DNA from: Amycolatopsis nivea
GTDB taxonomy: Bacteria > Actinomycetota > Actinomycetes > Mycobacteriales > Pseudonocardiaceae
Length of the DNA: 64,000 nt
NCBI RefSeq assembly: GCF_004522235.1
Contig: NZ_SDLT01000001.1
Span: forward strand, 62,001 to 126,000
Reading direction: 5' to 3'
Both the position numbers and the translations under genes were made by a program. This document shows, one piece after another, positions 25,545 to 33,760 of the stretch. The notes under the pieces were generated by a model. That model ran no database searches. It was not told the origin of the DNA and worked only from the letters and a program-made list of their open reading frames with translations. The stretch's first letter is position 1, and the number at the start of each line of letters is the position of its first letter.

Positions 25545-25617
25545 GCCGCCAGTCTAGCGACCGCCCTCCCGGAAACCGGGCGATTGGTTTTCCGCGCGGC
25601 TGGGTACCAAAGGCCAC

Positions 25618-25806
25618 ATGTGGTTCGCGCTGGCTACCCCCGTGGTCGTGATGGTCGCCGCCGTGCTCATGGAATCCGTGGAGCGACATTGCCTGCGGAC
25701 TCCGGGCGGGGCGGTCCGCCGGCCGGTCGAACGGGCGGCGCTTCGGGAAGCGTCGATGCCGGTCGTAGCCGTCGGGGCGGCTCGGCTCAGGCAGCGGACC
25801 GCCTGA
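25618..25806 (+). CDS. Small membrane-anchored protein, unknown function
   Basis: 62 residues from ATG 25618 with a weak aaagg site. Residues 1-20 (WFALATPVVVMVAAVLM) form one hydrophobic helix, followed by a basic Arg/Ala-rich tail that would face the cytoplasm. It is divergent from the sirtuin gene and ends 65 bases before a strong terminator hairpin, which argues that a real transcript runs through it. No family recognised. Confidence 0.45.
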   Translation: MWFALATPVVVMVAAVLMESVERHCLRTPGGAVRRPVERAALREASMPVVAVGAARLRQRTA

Positions 25807-25870
25807 CCGCCCACGGGCCGGAGGGGCCGGTGTTCTTGGGAGGAACACCGACCCTCCAGCCTGCGGGCGA

Positions 25871-25916
25871 GGCCCGCGCTCTCCCCGTCGGGGTGGGAGA
25901 GCGCGGGCCCCTTTTT
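25871..25916 (+). terminator. Rho-independent terminator
   Basis: A 15-bp perfect stem (25871-25885 with 25895-25909), a 9-base loop and a T-run (ttttt at 25912-25916) form a textbook terminator for the plus-strand small gene. The stem would also work for the convergent PI-PLC-like gene, which ends at 25948, though without a matching T-run. Confidence 0.85.
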
Positions 25917-25947
25917 CTTCAGGCCCGGAACCGGTTCCGGCGAAAAC

Positions 25948-27318
25948 CTAGCGCGCGGCGTCCTGGGTGAGCTGCCGGTACCAGTCGTCGTACGGGTGGT
26001 TGGTCGCCGGGTAGTTGACCAGCGGATCGGTGGCCAGGCCCGCGTTGTCGAAGTCCCAGCCGCGGACGACGTGCCCGCTCTTGCGCGCAGCGACCAAAAA
26101 CGCTGAATCCTTCGCCGGAGCCCCGTAGAACAGCCCGTCCTGGAGTTCGGCCGGGTCGCCCTGCTGGTATTCGTCGAACGCCACCTGCTGGTACTGCACG
26201 CGGCCGCCGGTGACGAGATCCGTGGAGTACCGCAGGGTTTGCGCCGGGGTGGAACCGTCGGCGCCGGTGGCGACAGAGATTCGCCCAGCGTTCGCCTTGT
26301 CGTAACGCGGATCGGACGTTTTCGCGTTGCCGGTCCAGGTCACGGTCTCGCCGGAGAGGGTGCCGCGCCACTGCCAGTTCTGGTCGCTCGACTGGCTGCG
26401 GTGGATTTCGCGGAGCCCGGAGCTGGTGAACGCGACGGTCGGCAGCACGCCGTTGTCGTACTGATGGCTTGCCGACCAGCGGATTTCACCGTCCGCGCCC
26501 AGCTGGCCGGTGTGGTACCAGAGGGTGGTGGCGCTCGGCGACTGGTGCACCTCGACGATCCGGCCGGAGCCGTCCAGCGCGACCGCCGGGGTCTGGCCGC
26601 TGTCGTAACGGCCGTGGCGCTGCCAGGCGACGCGTCCGTCGGCGCCGAGCTGTCCGGTCCAGTACCAGAGCGCGCCGCCGCCGGAATCGTGCACCTCGAC
26701 GACCTGGCCGCGGCTGTTGATCGCGACCGCGGGGTGGTACCCGACGTCCCGGCGGTACGCGGCGCGCGTGCCGCCGTCGCCCGACAGCAGCGGAAGGACC
26801 CTGCCGCGCAAGGAATCCGTGGTCGCTCCGGTGCGGTAGGCGGCGGGGGAGAGCAGCCGCGGACCGAACGCGGCACTCAGTTCGGCGTTGACCGCGGCCA
26901 GGTTTCCGGCGGCGAACGAGTCGTTGTCGGTGAGGTCGTCCTTCAGGTCCAGCATGACGACGATCGGCGCCGCGTCCGGGTGCGCGGCCGACCAGCTGTT
27001 CACCACGCCGAGCCAGTCGCGGAGGCTGTCGGACGCGGGGTTGCCCGCGTGGTCGACCAGGTCGCCGGGCGAGCTGTGGCCGATCCCGTAGTCGTGCCGG
27101 GTGGCGTAACCGTTGTCGTGGATGTCGAATTCGATGAACCGGACACCGTGGTCGAGCTGGTAGGAGATGGACCCCTTCGCTCCGTCGACGTTGCCGGAGT
27201 AGCTGTTGTGCGTCGCGGCGAAGACGGTGTCGGAGAAGGGCTGCGCGGCGTTCGCGGGCGCGGCGCCGAGCGCGGTGACGGCGGCAGCGGTGAGCGCGAT
27301 GGTGCGTAATCGGTGCAT
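25948..27318 (-). CDS. Secreted PI-PLC-like phosphodiesterase with internal repeat insert
   Basis: 456 residues from ATG 27318. A Sec signal peptide (MHRLRTIALTAAAVTALGAAPANA) is followed by a phosphatidylinositol-specific phospholipase C-like X region: ATHNSYSGN with a candidate catalytic His, then GVRFIEFDIHDNGYATRHD and GHSSPGDL. Between about residues 205 and 340 sit three repeats of about 46 residues (PAVAIN-G-VVEVH-S--LWYWTGQLGADGR-W), resembling blades of a propeller or lectin-like surface. The C-terminus (DGLFYGAPAKDSAFLVAARKSG) returns to the catalytic fold. The protein is therefore a PI-PLC-type barrel with an inserted repeat domain. Substrate unknown. Confidence 0.82.
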   Translation of the reverse strand: MHRLRTIALTAAAVTALGAAPANAAQPFSDTVFAATHNSYSGNVDGAKGSISYQLDHGVRFIEFDIHDNGYATRHDYGIGHSSPGDLVDHAGNPASDSLRDWLGVVNSWSAAHPDAAPIVVMLDLKDDLTDNDSFAAGNLAAVNAELSAAFGPRLLSPAAYRTGATTDSLRGRVLPLLSGDGGTRAAYRRDVGYHPAVAINSRGQVVEVHDSGGGALWYWTGQLGADGRVAWQRHGRYDSGQTPAVALDGSGRIVEVHQSPSATTLWYHTGQLGADGEIRWSASHQYDNGVLPTVAFTSSGLREIHRSQSSDQNWQWRGTLSGETVTWTGNAKTSDPRYDKANAGRISVATGADGSTPAQTLRYSTDLVTGGRVQYQQVAFDEYQQGDPAELQDGLFYGAPAKDSAFLVAARKSGHVVRGWDFDNAGLATDPLVNYPATNHPYDDWYRQLTQDAAR

Positions 27319-27392
27319 TCAAACCCCCAGGTCGGCTGGACAACCGGCGAAATACTGGCGATCTTGGCAGAGATTCATGGCATGTTCTGGGG

Positions 27393-28151
27393 ATGCAGGA
27401 AAACGACGAGGAAACCTTCGCCGAGCACGTCGCCGAGCTGTTGTCCGATTTGCCCGGAGTCGAAGCGGTGGCGCTGGGCGGTTCGCGGGCGCGCGGCACC
27501 CATCGGCCGGACAGCGACTGGGACTACGCGGTGTACTACCGCGGCGCGTTCGATCCGGACGACCTGCGCGCGCTCGGCCTGCCGGGCGAGGTGTCCGGCC
27601 TGGGCGAATGGGGCGGCGGGGTCTTCAACGGCGGCGCGTGGCTGACCGTGCAGGGACGGCCGGTGGACGTGCACTACCGCGACCTGGACGTGGTCGAGCA
27701 CGAGCTGGCCGAGGCGGAGAAGGGCCGGTTCCATTGGGAGCCGCTGGCGTTCCACCTGGCCGGGATCCCGAGTTACCTGGTGGTGGCGGAGCTGGCGCTG
27801 AACCGGGTCGTGCGCGGGGAACTGCCGAGGCCAGAGTATCCGGAGCTGTTGCGGGAAAACGCCCCCAAGTTCTGGCGCGCTTCGGCGGCGCGGACGTTGG
27901 AGTACGCGAAGGCCGCGTACGTGCGGCACGGCCGGGTCGCGGAGGCCGCGGCGTCGGTCGGCGTGGCGGCGATGCAGACCGGGCACGCGGTGCTGGCCGC
28001 GAAGGGAGAGTGGGTGACGAACGAGAAAACCTTGCTGGAACGGGCGGGTTTGCGCGCACTGGACGACGTGGTGGCGGGGATGGGGCACGACCTGCCGGGG
28101 GCGTTCGCGACCGCGTGCGCGTTGCTCGGTCAGGCGGGCGGAGCCGCGTAA
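27393..28151 (+). CDS. Nucleotidyltransferase-domain protein
   Basis: 252 residues from ATG 27393. The polymerase-beta-like motif is GGSRARGTHRPDSDWDYAVYY: GS, then D-x-D with two metal-binding aspartates (about residues 40 and 42), and a third candidate Asp in RPVDVHYRDLDVV. The C-terminal half is helical (ARTLEYAKAAYVRHGRVAEAAASVGVAAMQ), like the helical cap of aminoglycoside nucleotidyltransferases and of kanamycin-type enzymes. It may modify a small molecule, tRNA or protein; no partner gene is adjacent in the same operon, since a separate promoter lies at 28215. Confidence 0.8.
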   Translation: MQENDEETFAEHVAELLSDLPGVEAVALGGSRARGTHRPDSDWDYAVYYRGAFDPDDLRALGLPGEVSGLGEWGGGVFNGGAWLTVQGRPVDVHYRDLDVVEHELAEAEKGRFHWEPLAFHLAGIPSYLVVAELALNRVVRGELPRPEYPELLRENAPKFWRASAARTLEYAKAAYVRHGRVAEAAASVGVAAMQTGHAVLAAKGEWVTNEKTLLERAGLRALDDVVAGMGHDLPGAFATACALLGQAGGAA

Positions 28152-28214
28152 CCCGGAAAACCCTGATGGCGCAACGGTTTCCGCTCGCCAAACCTCGCCG
28201 TACGGCACGGATCC

Positions 28215-28239
28215 GTTTCATTTCGCCGGTTTCGGGTAT
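28215..28239 (+). promoter_or_regulatory. SigB/SigF-type stress promoter before the ATP-grasp gene
   Basis: GTTT (28215-28218), 15-base spacer, GGGTAT (28234-28239) is an exact match to the stress-sigma consensus of actinobacteria (GTTT-N14/17-GGGTAT). It ends 68 bases before the ATP-grasp start, leaving room for a leader of about 60 bases with a cggagg ribosome site. The window itself encodes a sigma factor of that class (14973-15758). Confidence 0.75.
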
Positions 28240-28306
28240 ATGACCGCAGCACGGCCGTGGCCGCCACGCCGTGGCGAGCCGCACGTGCTGAACGGAGGAA
28301 CGCCCT

Positions 28307-29548
28307 ATGCCAGAGTCCGAGCCGGTCGCGAAGGACCCGGACAAGGGATACGTAGCGCTGCTCGGCTGGTCGCTCAACGCGGTCGAGGCGCTCGACCGGT
28401 TCGACCGCCGCTACGTCGTGGTCGCCCCGGACTGGGCGGAGAAATACTGCGTGGAACACGACATCCCGTACGTGTCGTGGAATTTCGAGCGGCTCAACGA
28501 CCGGTCGATGGAGATCGCCGAGATCCTGCACGAGGAAGGCGTCGACGTTGCCATCCCGCTGTTCGAGGAGACCGTCGAATGGGCGGGCGCGATCAACTCG
28601 GTGCTGATGGACAACCCGCGCCTGTTCGGCCAGGCGATGCTGCTGCGGGACAAGGCGCTGATGAAGCGGCGCGCGCAGCTCGGCGGCATCCGGGTGGGGA
28701 TCTTCGAGGAGGCGCACGACCGCGAAGACGTCGTCCGGTTCCTCAAGCGGGTCAACCAGACGCTGCTCAAGCTCGACGGCGACCCGAACGACCCCATCCA
28801 CCTGAAGGCGTTCGACAAGGCGGGCTGCCTCGGCCACCGCGTCATCCGGACCCCGGACGAGATCGACTCGATCCCGGACGAGGAGTTCCCGGTCCTGATG
28901 GAATCGCACCTCGACGGCTGGGAGTTCGCGGTCGAGGCGTGGATCCACAACGGCAAGGTCAAGTTCCTGAACATCTCGGAGTACGTCACGCTCGGCTACT
29001 CGGTGTTCGTGCCGGCGACCCCTGAGCTGGAGCGGTACCGGCCGCAGATCACCGCCCAGATCGAGAAGCTCGTCAAGACCTTCGACATCGAGTTCGGCTT
29101 CGTGCACCCGGAGTACTTCGTCACCAGCGACGGCGAGATGTACTTCGGCGAGGTCGCCTACCGGCCGCCCGGGTTCAAGGTCTTCGAGCTGCTCGAACGG
29201 GCCTACGGCTTCAACGCCTACCAGGCGCTCGTCCTGTCCTTCGACCCGAAAACGACGGAGGAGGAGATCGACGCCTTCTTCCCGCGGGAGGTCGTCGACG
29301 CGACCGGCGTCGCGGGCTGTTTCGGTGTGTACCCTCGCCGTCGGGTGGTCAGCGAGCTGCGGATCCCCCAGCAGACCGAGGACGACGACTACTACGAGTC
29401 GCACGACCTGACCGCGCCGCTGGAGGAGACGGTCACGAAGAGGACCGCGTTCGGCACGCACTGGGGTCTGCTGTACTTCTTCGGGGACGACGCCTACCGG
29501 ATGCGCGACCTGCTGAAGGAACAGGAAGAACTGGACTTCTACGTCTGA
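28307..29548 (+). CDS. ATP-grasp ligase, unknown substrate
   Basis: 413 residues from ATG 28307 (acggagg upstream). The pre-ATP-grasp domain (residues 14-120: YVALLGWSLNAVEAL...) precedes the ATP-grasp fold: K168 in HLKAFDKAG for nucleotide binding, the lid E-x-x-x-G-W-E-F-A-V-E segment (199-210), HPEYFVTSDGEMYFGEVAYRPPG (267-289) with acidic and Asn-less metal ligands. The family forms C-N or C-S bonds by way of acyl phosphates, typically joining amino acids or peptides. No signal peptide. The next gene starts 37 bases on and encodes a possible cysteine hydrolase, so the two probably act on one amide-type product. Confidence 0.88.
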   Translation: MPESEPVAKDPDKGYVALLGWSLNAVEALDRFDRRYVVVAPDWAEKYCVEHDIPYVSWNFERLNDRSMEIAEILHEEGVDVAIPLFEETVEWAGAINSVLMDNPRLFGQAMLLRDKALMKRRAQLGGIRVGIFEEAHDREDVVRFLKRVNQTLLKLDGDPNDPIHLKAFDKAGCLGHRVIRTPDEIDSIPDEEFPVLMESHLDGWEFAVEAWIHNGKVKFLNISEYVTLGYSVFVPATPELERYRPQITAQIEKLVKTFDIEFGFVHPEYFVTSDGEMYFGEVAYRPPGFKVFELLERAYGFNAYQALVLSFDPKTTEEEIDAFFPREVVDATGVAGCFGVYPRRRVVSELRIPQQTEDDDYYESHDLTAPLEETVTKRTAFGTHWGLLYFFGDDAYRMRDLLKEQEELDFYV

Positions 29549-29585
29549 GCACGGACGAGTCCGCCACCCCGACCGAAGGACGCAC

Positions 29586-31610
29586 TTGGAGCCGAACGCC
29601 GACGTCACCGGCACGACTGCGACGCTGGCCAAACGCGTGGCGTCGCTCGACGACGCGGTCGCGGCCATGGCCGCGACCCGCGACTTCGGCAAGCACACGA
29701 AGCTGCGCCGGGTGCTGGAGGCGCTGCGGCGGGTGCTGCTCCAGCCGGACGGCGCGGCCGCGGTCCGGGCGAGGGCGCGGGCGCTGGAGGAGGCCGGGGT
29801 TTTCCAGGGCACCGACTGGGACACCCCGGAGATCCTGATCCCCGCGCTGGTCGGCCCCGGGCTGCACAGCGGGAACTCCGACACCGTGGTGATCGAGGCG
29901 ACCAGCGAACTGCGGATGCTCGCGGTCGCGTGCGGCGACTACGAGCATCCGACGCTGCCGGCCGAGGACGCCCGCGTGTTCCTGTCGCAGGTGCTCGGGG
30001 CGAACCTGGAGCTGCTGTTCACGCCGCCCAGCGAGGCGGAGCGGACCCGGCAGGGCCGGACCGCGCAGCTGATCCGCGACCTGCTGCGGTACCTCGCCGA
30101 CCAGATCGGCTACGACAGCATCCTGGACAAGGTCGTCGAGGAGATCTGGCGGATCCTGCGCCAGCGCCCGATCCAGGTCGACCAGGTCAAATCGCTGATC
30201 ACGCGGATCTCGATCTACCGCGGCGACCCGGACGTCGACCTGGGCGGTTCGTCGGTGCAGGGCCTCGACCGGCTCATCACCAGCCTGTTCGGGACCACCG
30301 AGGCGTGCCGGGAGGACCCGGGCGTCGACGTCTTCCGGGCGCGGCTCGAGGCGATGGACGCGGCGAGCCTGCAGTACGAGGCGACCGGGTTCGCCCGGGC
30401 CATGCACGACACCGGCCTGGTGTCGCCGTACCACGCCGAACTGCTGCGGTACCTGGCGCACGAGAGCGACTACCTCCTCGGCGAGGCGCTCGGCCTGTCC
30501 GACGTGGGCCGGAACTGCCTCATGCGCTACCACGACCTGGTCCACCGGCTGATCGAGGAAGCCGTGCACCCGCAGACCGCGCAGTGCGTCTACGGGCTGG
30601 CGCTGCTGCTCGACCGCGGCATCCTCTACGAACCGCCGGTCGTGCCTGCGCTGTGGCGACAGCTGGCGCTGGAGCTGTCCACCGCCGCCCGGGAACGGCT
30701 CGCGCTCGTGTTCGGCGACCAGCCGAGGCCCGAGGCGCGGCTGCTCGCGGGCGTGCTGTCGATGCTGGGCCAGCCGCTCGGAGTCGGACAGGGCGACAAC
30801 CCGACCTGCCAGTCGGCGCGGGCGCTGTCGATGTGGGCCTACAACGACCCGGACTACCTGCTGCAGGTCGTGGTGTGGGCGGCGCGCGACGACGAGGTCG
30901 TCATGCACTTCGAAGGACAGCCGGTGTCGTCGAAGGAAAGCGGGGCCGGGCTCTCCGAGTCGCTGCCCGCCGACCTGGACCCGGTGTCGTCGCTCGTGGT
31001 GCCCCATCTCGACCGGATCTACGCCGAGATGGGCCGCCGCTGCGCCGACCGGCCGGGCGATCCGCACCGCTGGGTCAACCCCGAATTCCACGGCTGGTGG
31101 GCCTCGCGGGGCTTCCGGATCAACGTCGACGTCGCCACCGGAAAACTGATCGACCTCGACGACTTCCTGCGGCAGTTCCACGCGAGCTACCACCCGTCCT
31201 ACAACGGCGAGCAGCCGCTGATCCACCCGCAGCCGGCCGGGGTCGCGGTCACCGACAGCGCCGCCCGCTACGTCGGCTGGCACGCGATCACGATCCTGCG
31301 CACCGCTCCCGATCCCGACGACGTCATGCGGGTGTACTTCTACAACCCGAACAACGACAGCGGCCAGGACTGGGGCGACGGCGTGGTGGTTTCGACCGCT
31401 GGCAACGGCGAGCGGTTCGGCGAGGCCTCGCTGCCGTTCGACCAGTTCGCGTCCCGGCTCTACATCTTCCACGTCGATCCTCGGGAACACGGCGAGCCGG
31501 AGAAGGTGCCCGCGGAGGACGTCGCGCGGATCATCGGGTATCTCGAGCGCAGCTGGGGCGCGGATCGGCTGCCTGCCGGGACTTTGCAGGCGGAGCCGCC
31601 GCATCATTGA
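29586..31610 (+). CDS. Large protein with papain-like Gln-Cys-His-Asn pattern, partner of the ATP-grasp ligase
   Basis: 674 residues from an unusual TTG start at 29586 (gaagga 6 bases upstream; I see no better ATG/GTG). Residues 1-390 are helical and unlike any domain I know. From 400 on, Q402-x5-C408 in GQGDNPTCQSARALSMW, H566 in YVGWHAITIL and N587 in VYFYNPNN reproduce the order of the papain-fold active site, including the six-residue Gln-Cys offset (papain Q19/C25). No signal peptide. Co-transcribed with the ATP-grasp gene. It could be a peptidase, amidase or transamidase. The catalytic reading is inference from pattern. Confidence 0.7.
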   Translation: MEPNADVTGTTATLAKRVASLDDAVAAMAATRDFGKHTKLRRVLEALRRVLLQPDGAAAVRARARALEEAGVFQGTDWDTPEILIPALVGPGLHSGNSDTVVIEATSELRMLAVACGDYEHPTLPAEDARVFLSQVLGANLELLFTPPSEAERTRQGRTAQLIRDLLRYLADQIGYDSILDKVVEEIWRILRQRPIQVDQVKSLITRISIYRGDPDVDLGGSSVQGLDRLITSLFGTTEACREDPGVDVFRARLEAMDAASLQYEATGFARAMHDTGLVSPYHAELLRYLAHESDYLLGEALGLSDVGRNCLMRYHDLVHRLIEEAVHPQTAQCVYGLALLLDRGILYEPPVVPALWRQLALELSTAARERLALVFGDQPRPEARLLAGVLSMLGQPLGVGQGDNPTCQSARALSMWAYNDPDYLLQVVVWAARDDEVVMHFEGQPVSSKESGAGLSESLPADLDPVSSLVVPHLDRIYAEMGRRCADRPGDPHRWVNPEFHGWWASRGFRINVDVATGKLIDLDDFLRQFHASYHPSYNGEQPLIHPQPAGVAVTDSAARYVGWHAITILRTAPDPDDVMRVYFYNPNNDSGQDWGDGVVVSTAGNGERFGEASLPFDQFASRLYIFHVDPREHGEPEKVPAEDVARIIGYLERSWGADRLPAGTLQAEPPHH

Positions 31611-31703
31611 CCCTCTGCTGTCCACAATGGACTGCTTTGGTCGCGGATCCGGTTTTTGTCGGTGGTGCCTGTCATCATGGCCGCAGTCGATCTTGGAGGC
31701 GTG

Positions 31704-31835
31704 ATGACGGACTTACTGACCGAGTTGGCATGGCTGGATGATTACGGGCCGCTGCAGGACATCTTCTGCGTTTCGTTCGTGCGCGGGCTCGATCCGCCCG
31801 TCGTGAGGCTTGCGCACGGTTCAGAGCGTGAACTC
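31704..31835 (+). pseudogene. N-terminal remnant of a DUF6461-like gene, cut off by the pqq cluster
   Basis: From ATG 31704, preceded by a good ribosome site (cttggaggcgtg), the frame reads LTELAWLDDYGPLQDIFCVSFVRGLDPPVVRLA, close to the start of DUF6461 proteins (AWLD-Y... A-C-x-T-F-V-RGL). After about 40 residues the match stops; the frame continues only as the antisense of pqqB, whose stop is at 31821-31823. A complete member has about 180-200 residues, so this is a 5' stump. The family call is from memory of its N-terminal pattern. Confidence 0.5.
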
Positions 31836-32690
31836 GGCTCCATCCGGCGGCACTTCCGCACCAGCACCCACCACCGCAGCGTGCTCCGCGCCGTGCGGGT
31901 CCACGACGGGGTTCGTGTTGTTCAGATGCGTGTAAGCCCACCGGCCGACCCCCGGGCGGTTCGTGAGCATCGGCAGCGTCGTGGTGATCGGCACGTGGCC
32001 CATCGCCTGCTGGGCGGCTGGGTTGGCGCTGTCGGTGGCCGTCGTGAATTCGCTGCTGCTGTGGAAGGTGCCGTCCAGGAGGACGAGGCTCGCGCCGTCG
32101 GTGAACTCGTCGAAGCCAGGCGGCCAGGTGCGCAGGCAGGGCGCGTAGACGAGCGTGCCGCCGGTTGCCGGGTCGTGGACGCGGTAGGCGACGACCCACG
32201 GGCCGGGACGGGCGGAGGCGCGGGCGTATTTCGGTTGTTTGTCGCTGATCGGGAAGGAAGTGATCACGAGGCCGTCGAGGGTCGTTTCGGTGGAGGCGTG
32301 CCAGGTCCAGTCGTGGTACTCGCCGATGATGGGGCGGGCCGGGAAGTGGTCGGTCAGCGCGTGCAGGGCGGCGGCGGGGGCGTGGACGGTCAGGGTCCTC
32401 GCCTCGCGGAGCATGAGCAGGCCGAGTGCGTGGTCCAGTTCGGCGTCGGTGAGCAGGACCGTGCGCAGGGGCGTCTCGCGCGGGCCCGGTCCGGCTCGCA
32501 ACGCTGGCGTGGCAAGGATTTGCGCGCGGATGTCCGGTGAGGCGTTGAGGAGGTGCCAGGCACGGCCGTCCGCGCTGAAGGCGACGCTGTCCTGCGTACG
32601 CGAAGGCGAGCCGGAGGTGCATTGCGAGCAGGCGCAATTCCACTGGGGAAAGCCGCCGCCGGCCGCGGTGCCCAGGAGGATGACTTTCAT
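31821..32690 (-). CDS. pqqB: PqqB, PQQ biosynthesis metallo-beta-lactamase-fold protein
   Basis: 289 residues from ATG 32690, whose first bases overlap the pqqE stop (ATGA). Family hallmarks: MKVILLGTAAGGGFPQWNC, the small zinc site C-A-C-S-Q-C, LLNASPDIRAQI, LLTDAELDHALGLLMLREA and a C-terminal MGHVPITTTLPML-R. PqqB is an iron-dependent hydroxylase that acts on the excised Glu-Tyr dipeptide. It is the last gene of the cluster, an order (A-C-D-E-B) different from the A-B-C-D-E of many Gram-negatives. Its stop touches the DUF6461-like remnant. Confidence 0.95.
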   Translation of the reverse strand: MKVILLGTAAGGGFPQWNCACSQCTSGSPSRTQDSVAFSADGRAWHLLNASPDIRAQILATPALRAGPGPRETPLRTVLLTDAELDHALGLLMLREARTLTVHAPAAALHALTDHFPARPIIGEYHDWTWHASTETTLDGLVITSFPISDKQPKYARASARPGPWVVAYRVHDPATGGTLVYAPCLRTWPPGFDEFTDGASLVLLDGTFHSSSEFTTATDSANPAAQQAMGHVPITTTLPMLTNRPGVGRWAYTHLNNTNPVVDPHGAEHAAVVGAGAEVPPDGAEFTL

Positions 32691-33760
32691 CGGGCTGCGC
32701 CACGCATAATCAGGTCCGGAGTGGACGGTGCGGTGAGAATGAGGTCGACCATGCCGCGGTGCGGGGAGCGGGAGCACACGGGGTCGGCGTTCGCCGCGTC
32801 GCCGGTGAGCTGGAATGCCTGGCAGCGGCAGCCGCCGAAGTCGGTGGCGCGGCGGTCGCAGGTGCGGCACGGGTCGCGCATCCAGTCCTCGCCGCGGTAG
32901 GCGTTGAAGGACTCCGAGCGGTACCAGATGTCGGCCAAGGCGGTCTCGCGGACGTTGTCGAGCGTGAGCGTGGTGATTGCGCTGGCGGCGGGGCAGGGCA
33001 GGACGGTGCCGTCGGGCGCGATGGTGAGTTGCCGCGCGCCCCAGCCGTGCATGCACGGTTTGGGGAACGGCTCGTAGTAGTCGGCGACGACGTAGATGAT
33101 TTCCATCGTGCCGCGGAGGCGTTCGACGGCTGCGCGGACGATGGGTTCCGCGGCGGCGAGTTGCGCGCGGGTCGGCATCAGCGCGTCGCGGTTGCGCAGG
33201 GCCCAGCCGTAGTACTGGGTGTTGGCCAGTTCGAGCCGGTCCGCGCCCATCGACTCGGCGAGCGCGATGATGTCGGCCAGCTGGTCGTGGTTCTGCCGGT
33301 GCAGCACCACGTTGACGGTCAGCGGCAGGCCCGAGGCTTTCACGAGCTCGGCGGCGGCCAGCTTCCGGTCGAAGGCTTTCGCGCCGGCGAGCAGGTTCGC
33401 CCGGTCCGGGGTCGCGGCTTGGGCCGAGAGCTGGACGTGCGCGAGACCTCGGTCGACGAGATCGGTCAGCCGGGACTCGGTCAGGCCCAGGCCGGAGGTG
33501 ACGAGGTTGACGTAGCAGCCGAGGTCGCTCGCGTGCGTGACGAGATGCGGAAGGTCGGGGCGCGCCAACGGTTCCCCGCCGGAGAGGTGGACCTGGAGCA
33601 CGCCCAGTTCCCGGGCCTGGGTCAGCGCGCCGGTCCATTCAGCGGTGGACATTTCCGCGGACCGGCTGACGAGTTCCACCGGATTCGAGCAGTACGAGCA
33701 GTGCAGGGGGCAGCGGTGCGTCAGTTCGGCGAGCAACCCGAGCGGCGCGATCACGTCCAT
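32687..33760 (-). CDS. pqqE: PqqE, radical SAM PqqA-peptide cyclase
   Basis: 357 residues from ATG 33760. The radical-SAM cluster ligands are C17, C21 and C24 (CPLHCSYC); SGGEPL is the SAM-binding loop. C-terminal SPASM cysteines for auxiliary clusters are in PKPCMHGWG, VLPCPAA, DPCRTCDRR, GGCRC and DPVCSR. PqqE forms the carbon-carbon bond between Glu and Tyr of PqqA while PqqD presents the peptide. It overlaps pqqD by 10 bases and pqqB by 4, so translation of the three is coupled. Confidence 0.96.
   Translation of the reverse strand: MDVIAPLGLLAELTHRCPLHCSYCSNPVELVSRSAEMSTAEWTGALTQARELGVLQVHLSGGEPLARPDLPHLVTHASDLGCYVNLVTSGLGLTESRLTDLVDRGLAHVQLSAQAATPDRANLLAGAKAFDRKLAAAELVKASGLPLTVNVVLHRQNHDQLADIIALAESMGADRLELANTQYYGWALRNRDALMPTRAQLAAAEPIVRAAVERLRGTMEIIYVVADYYEPFPKPCMHGWGARQLTIAPDGTVLPCPAASAITTLTLDNVRETALADIWYRSESFNAYRGEDWMRDPCRTCDRRATDFGGCRCQAFQLTGDAANADPVCSRSPHRGMVDLILTAPSTPDLIMRGAAR

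Noticed and set aside
28152-28306. Nucleotidyltransferase gene as part of the ATP-grasp operon
   Set aside because: 155 bases and a separate strong promoter candidate lie between them, so a single operon is not supported.
31821-33638. 605-codon frame joining pqqB with an N-terminal extension across pqqE
   Set aside because: The extension is the alternative frame of pqqE; PqqB homology begins exactly at ATG 32690.
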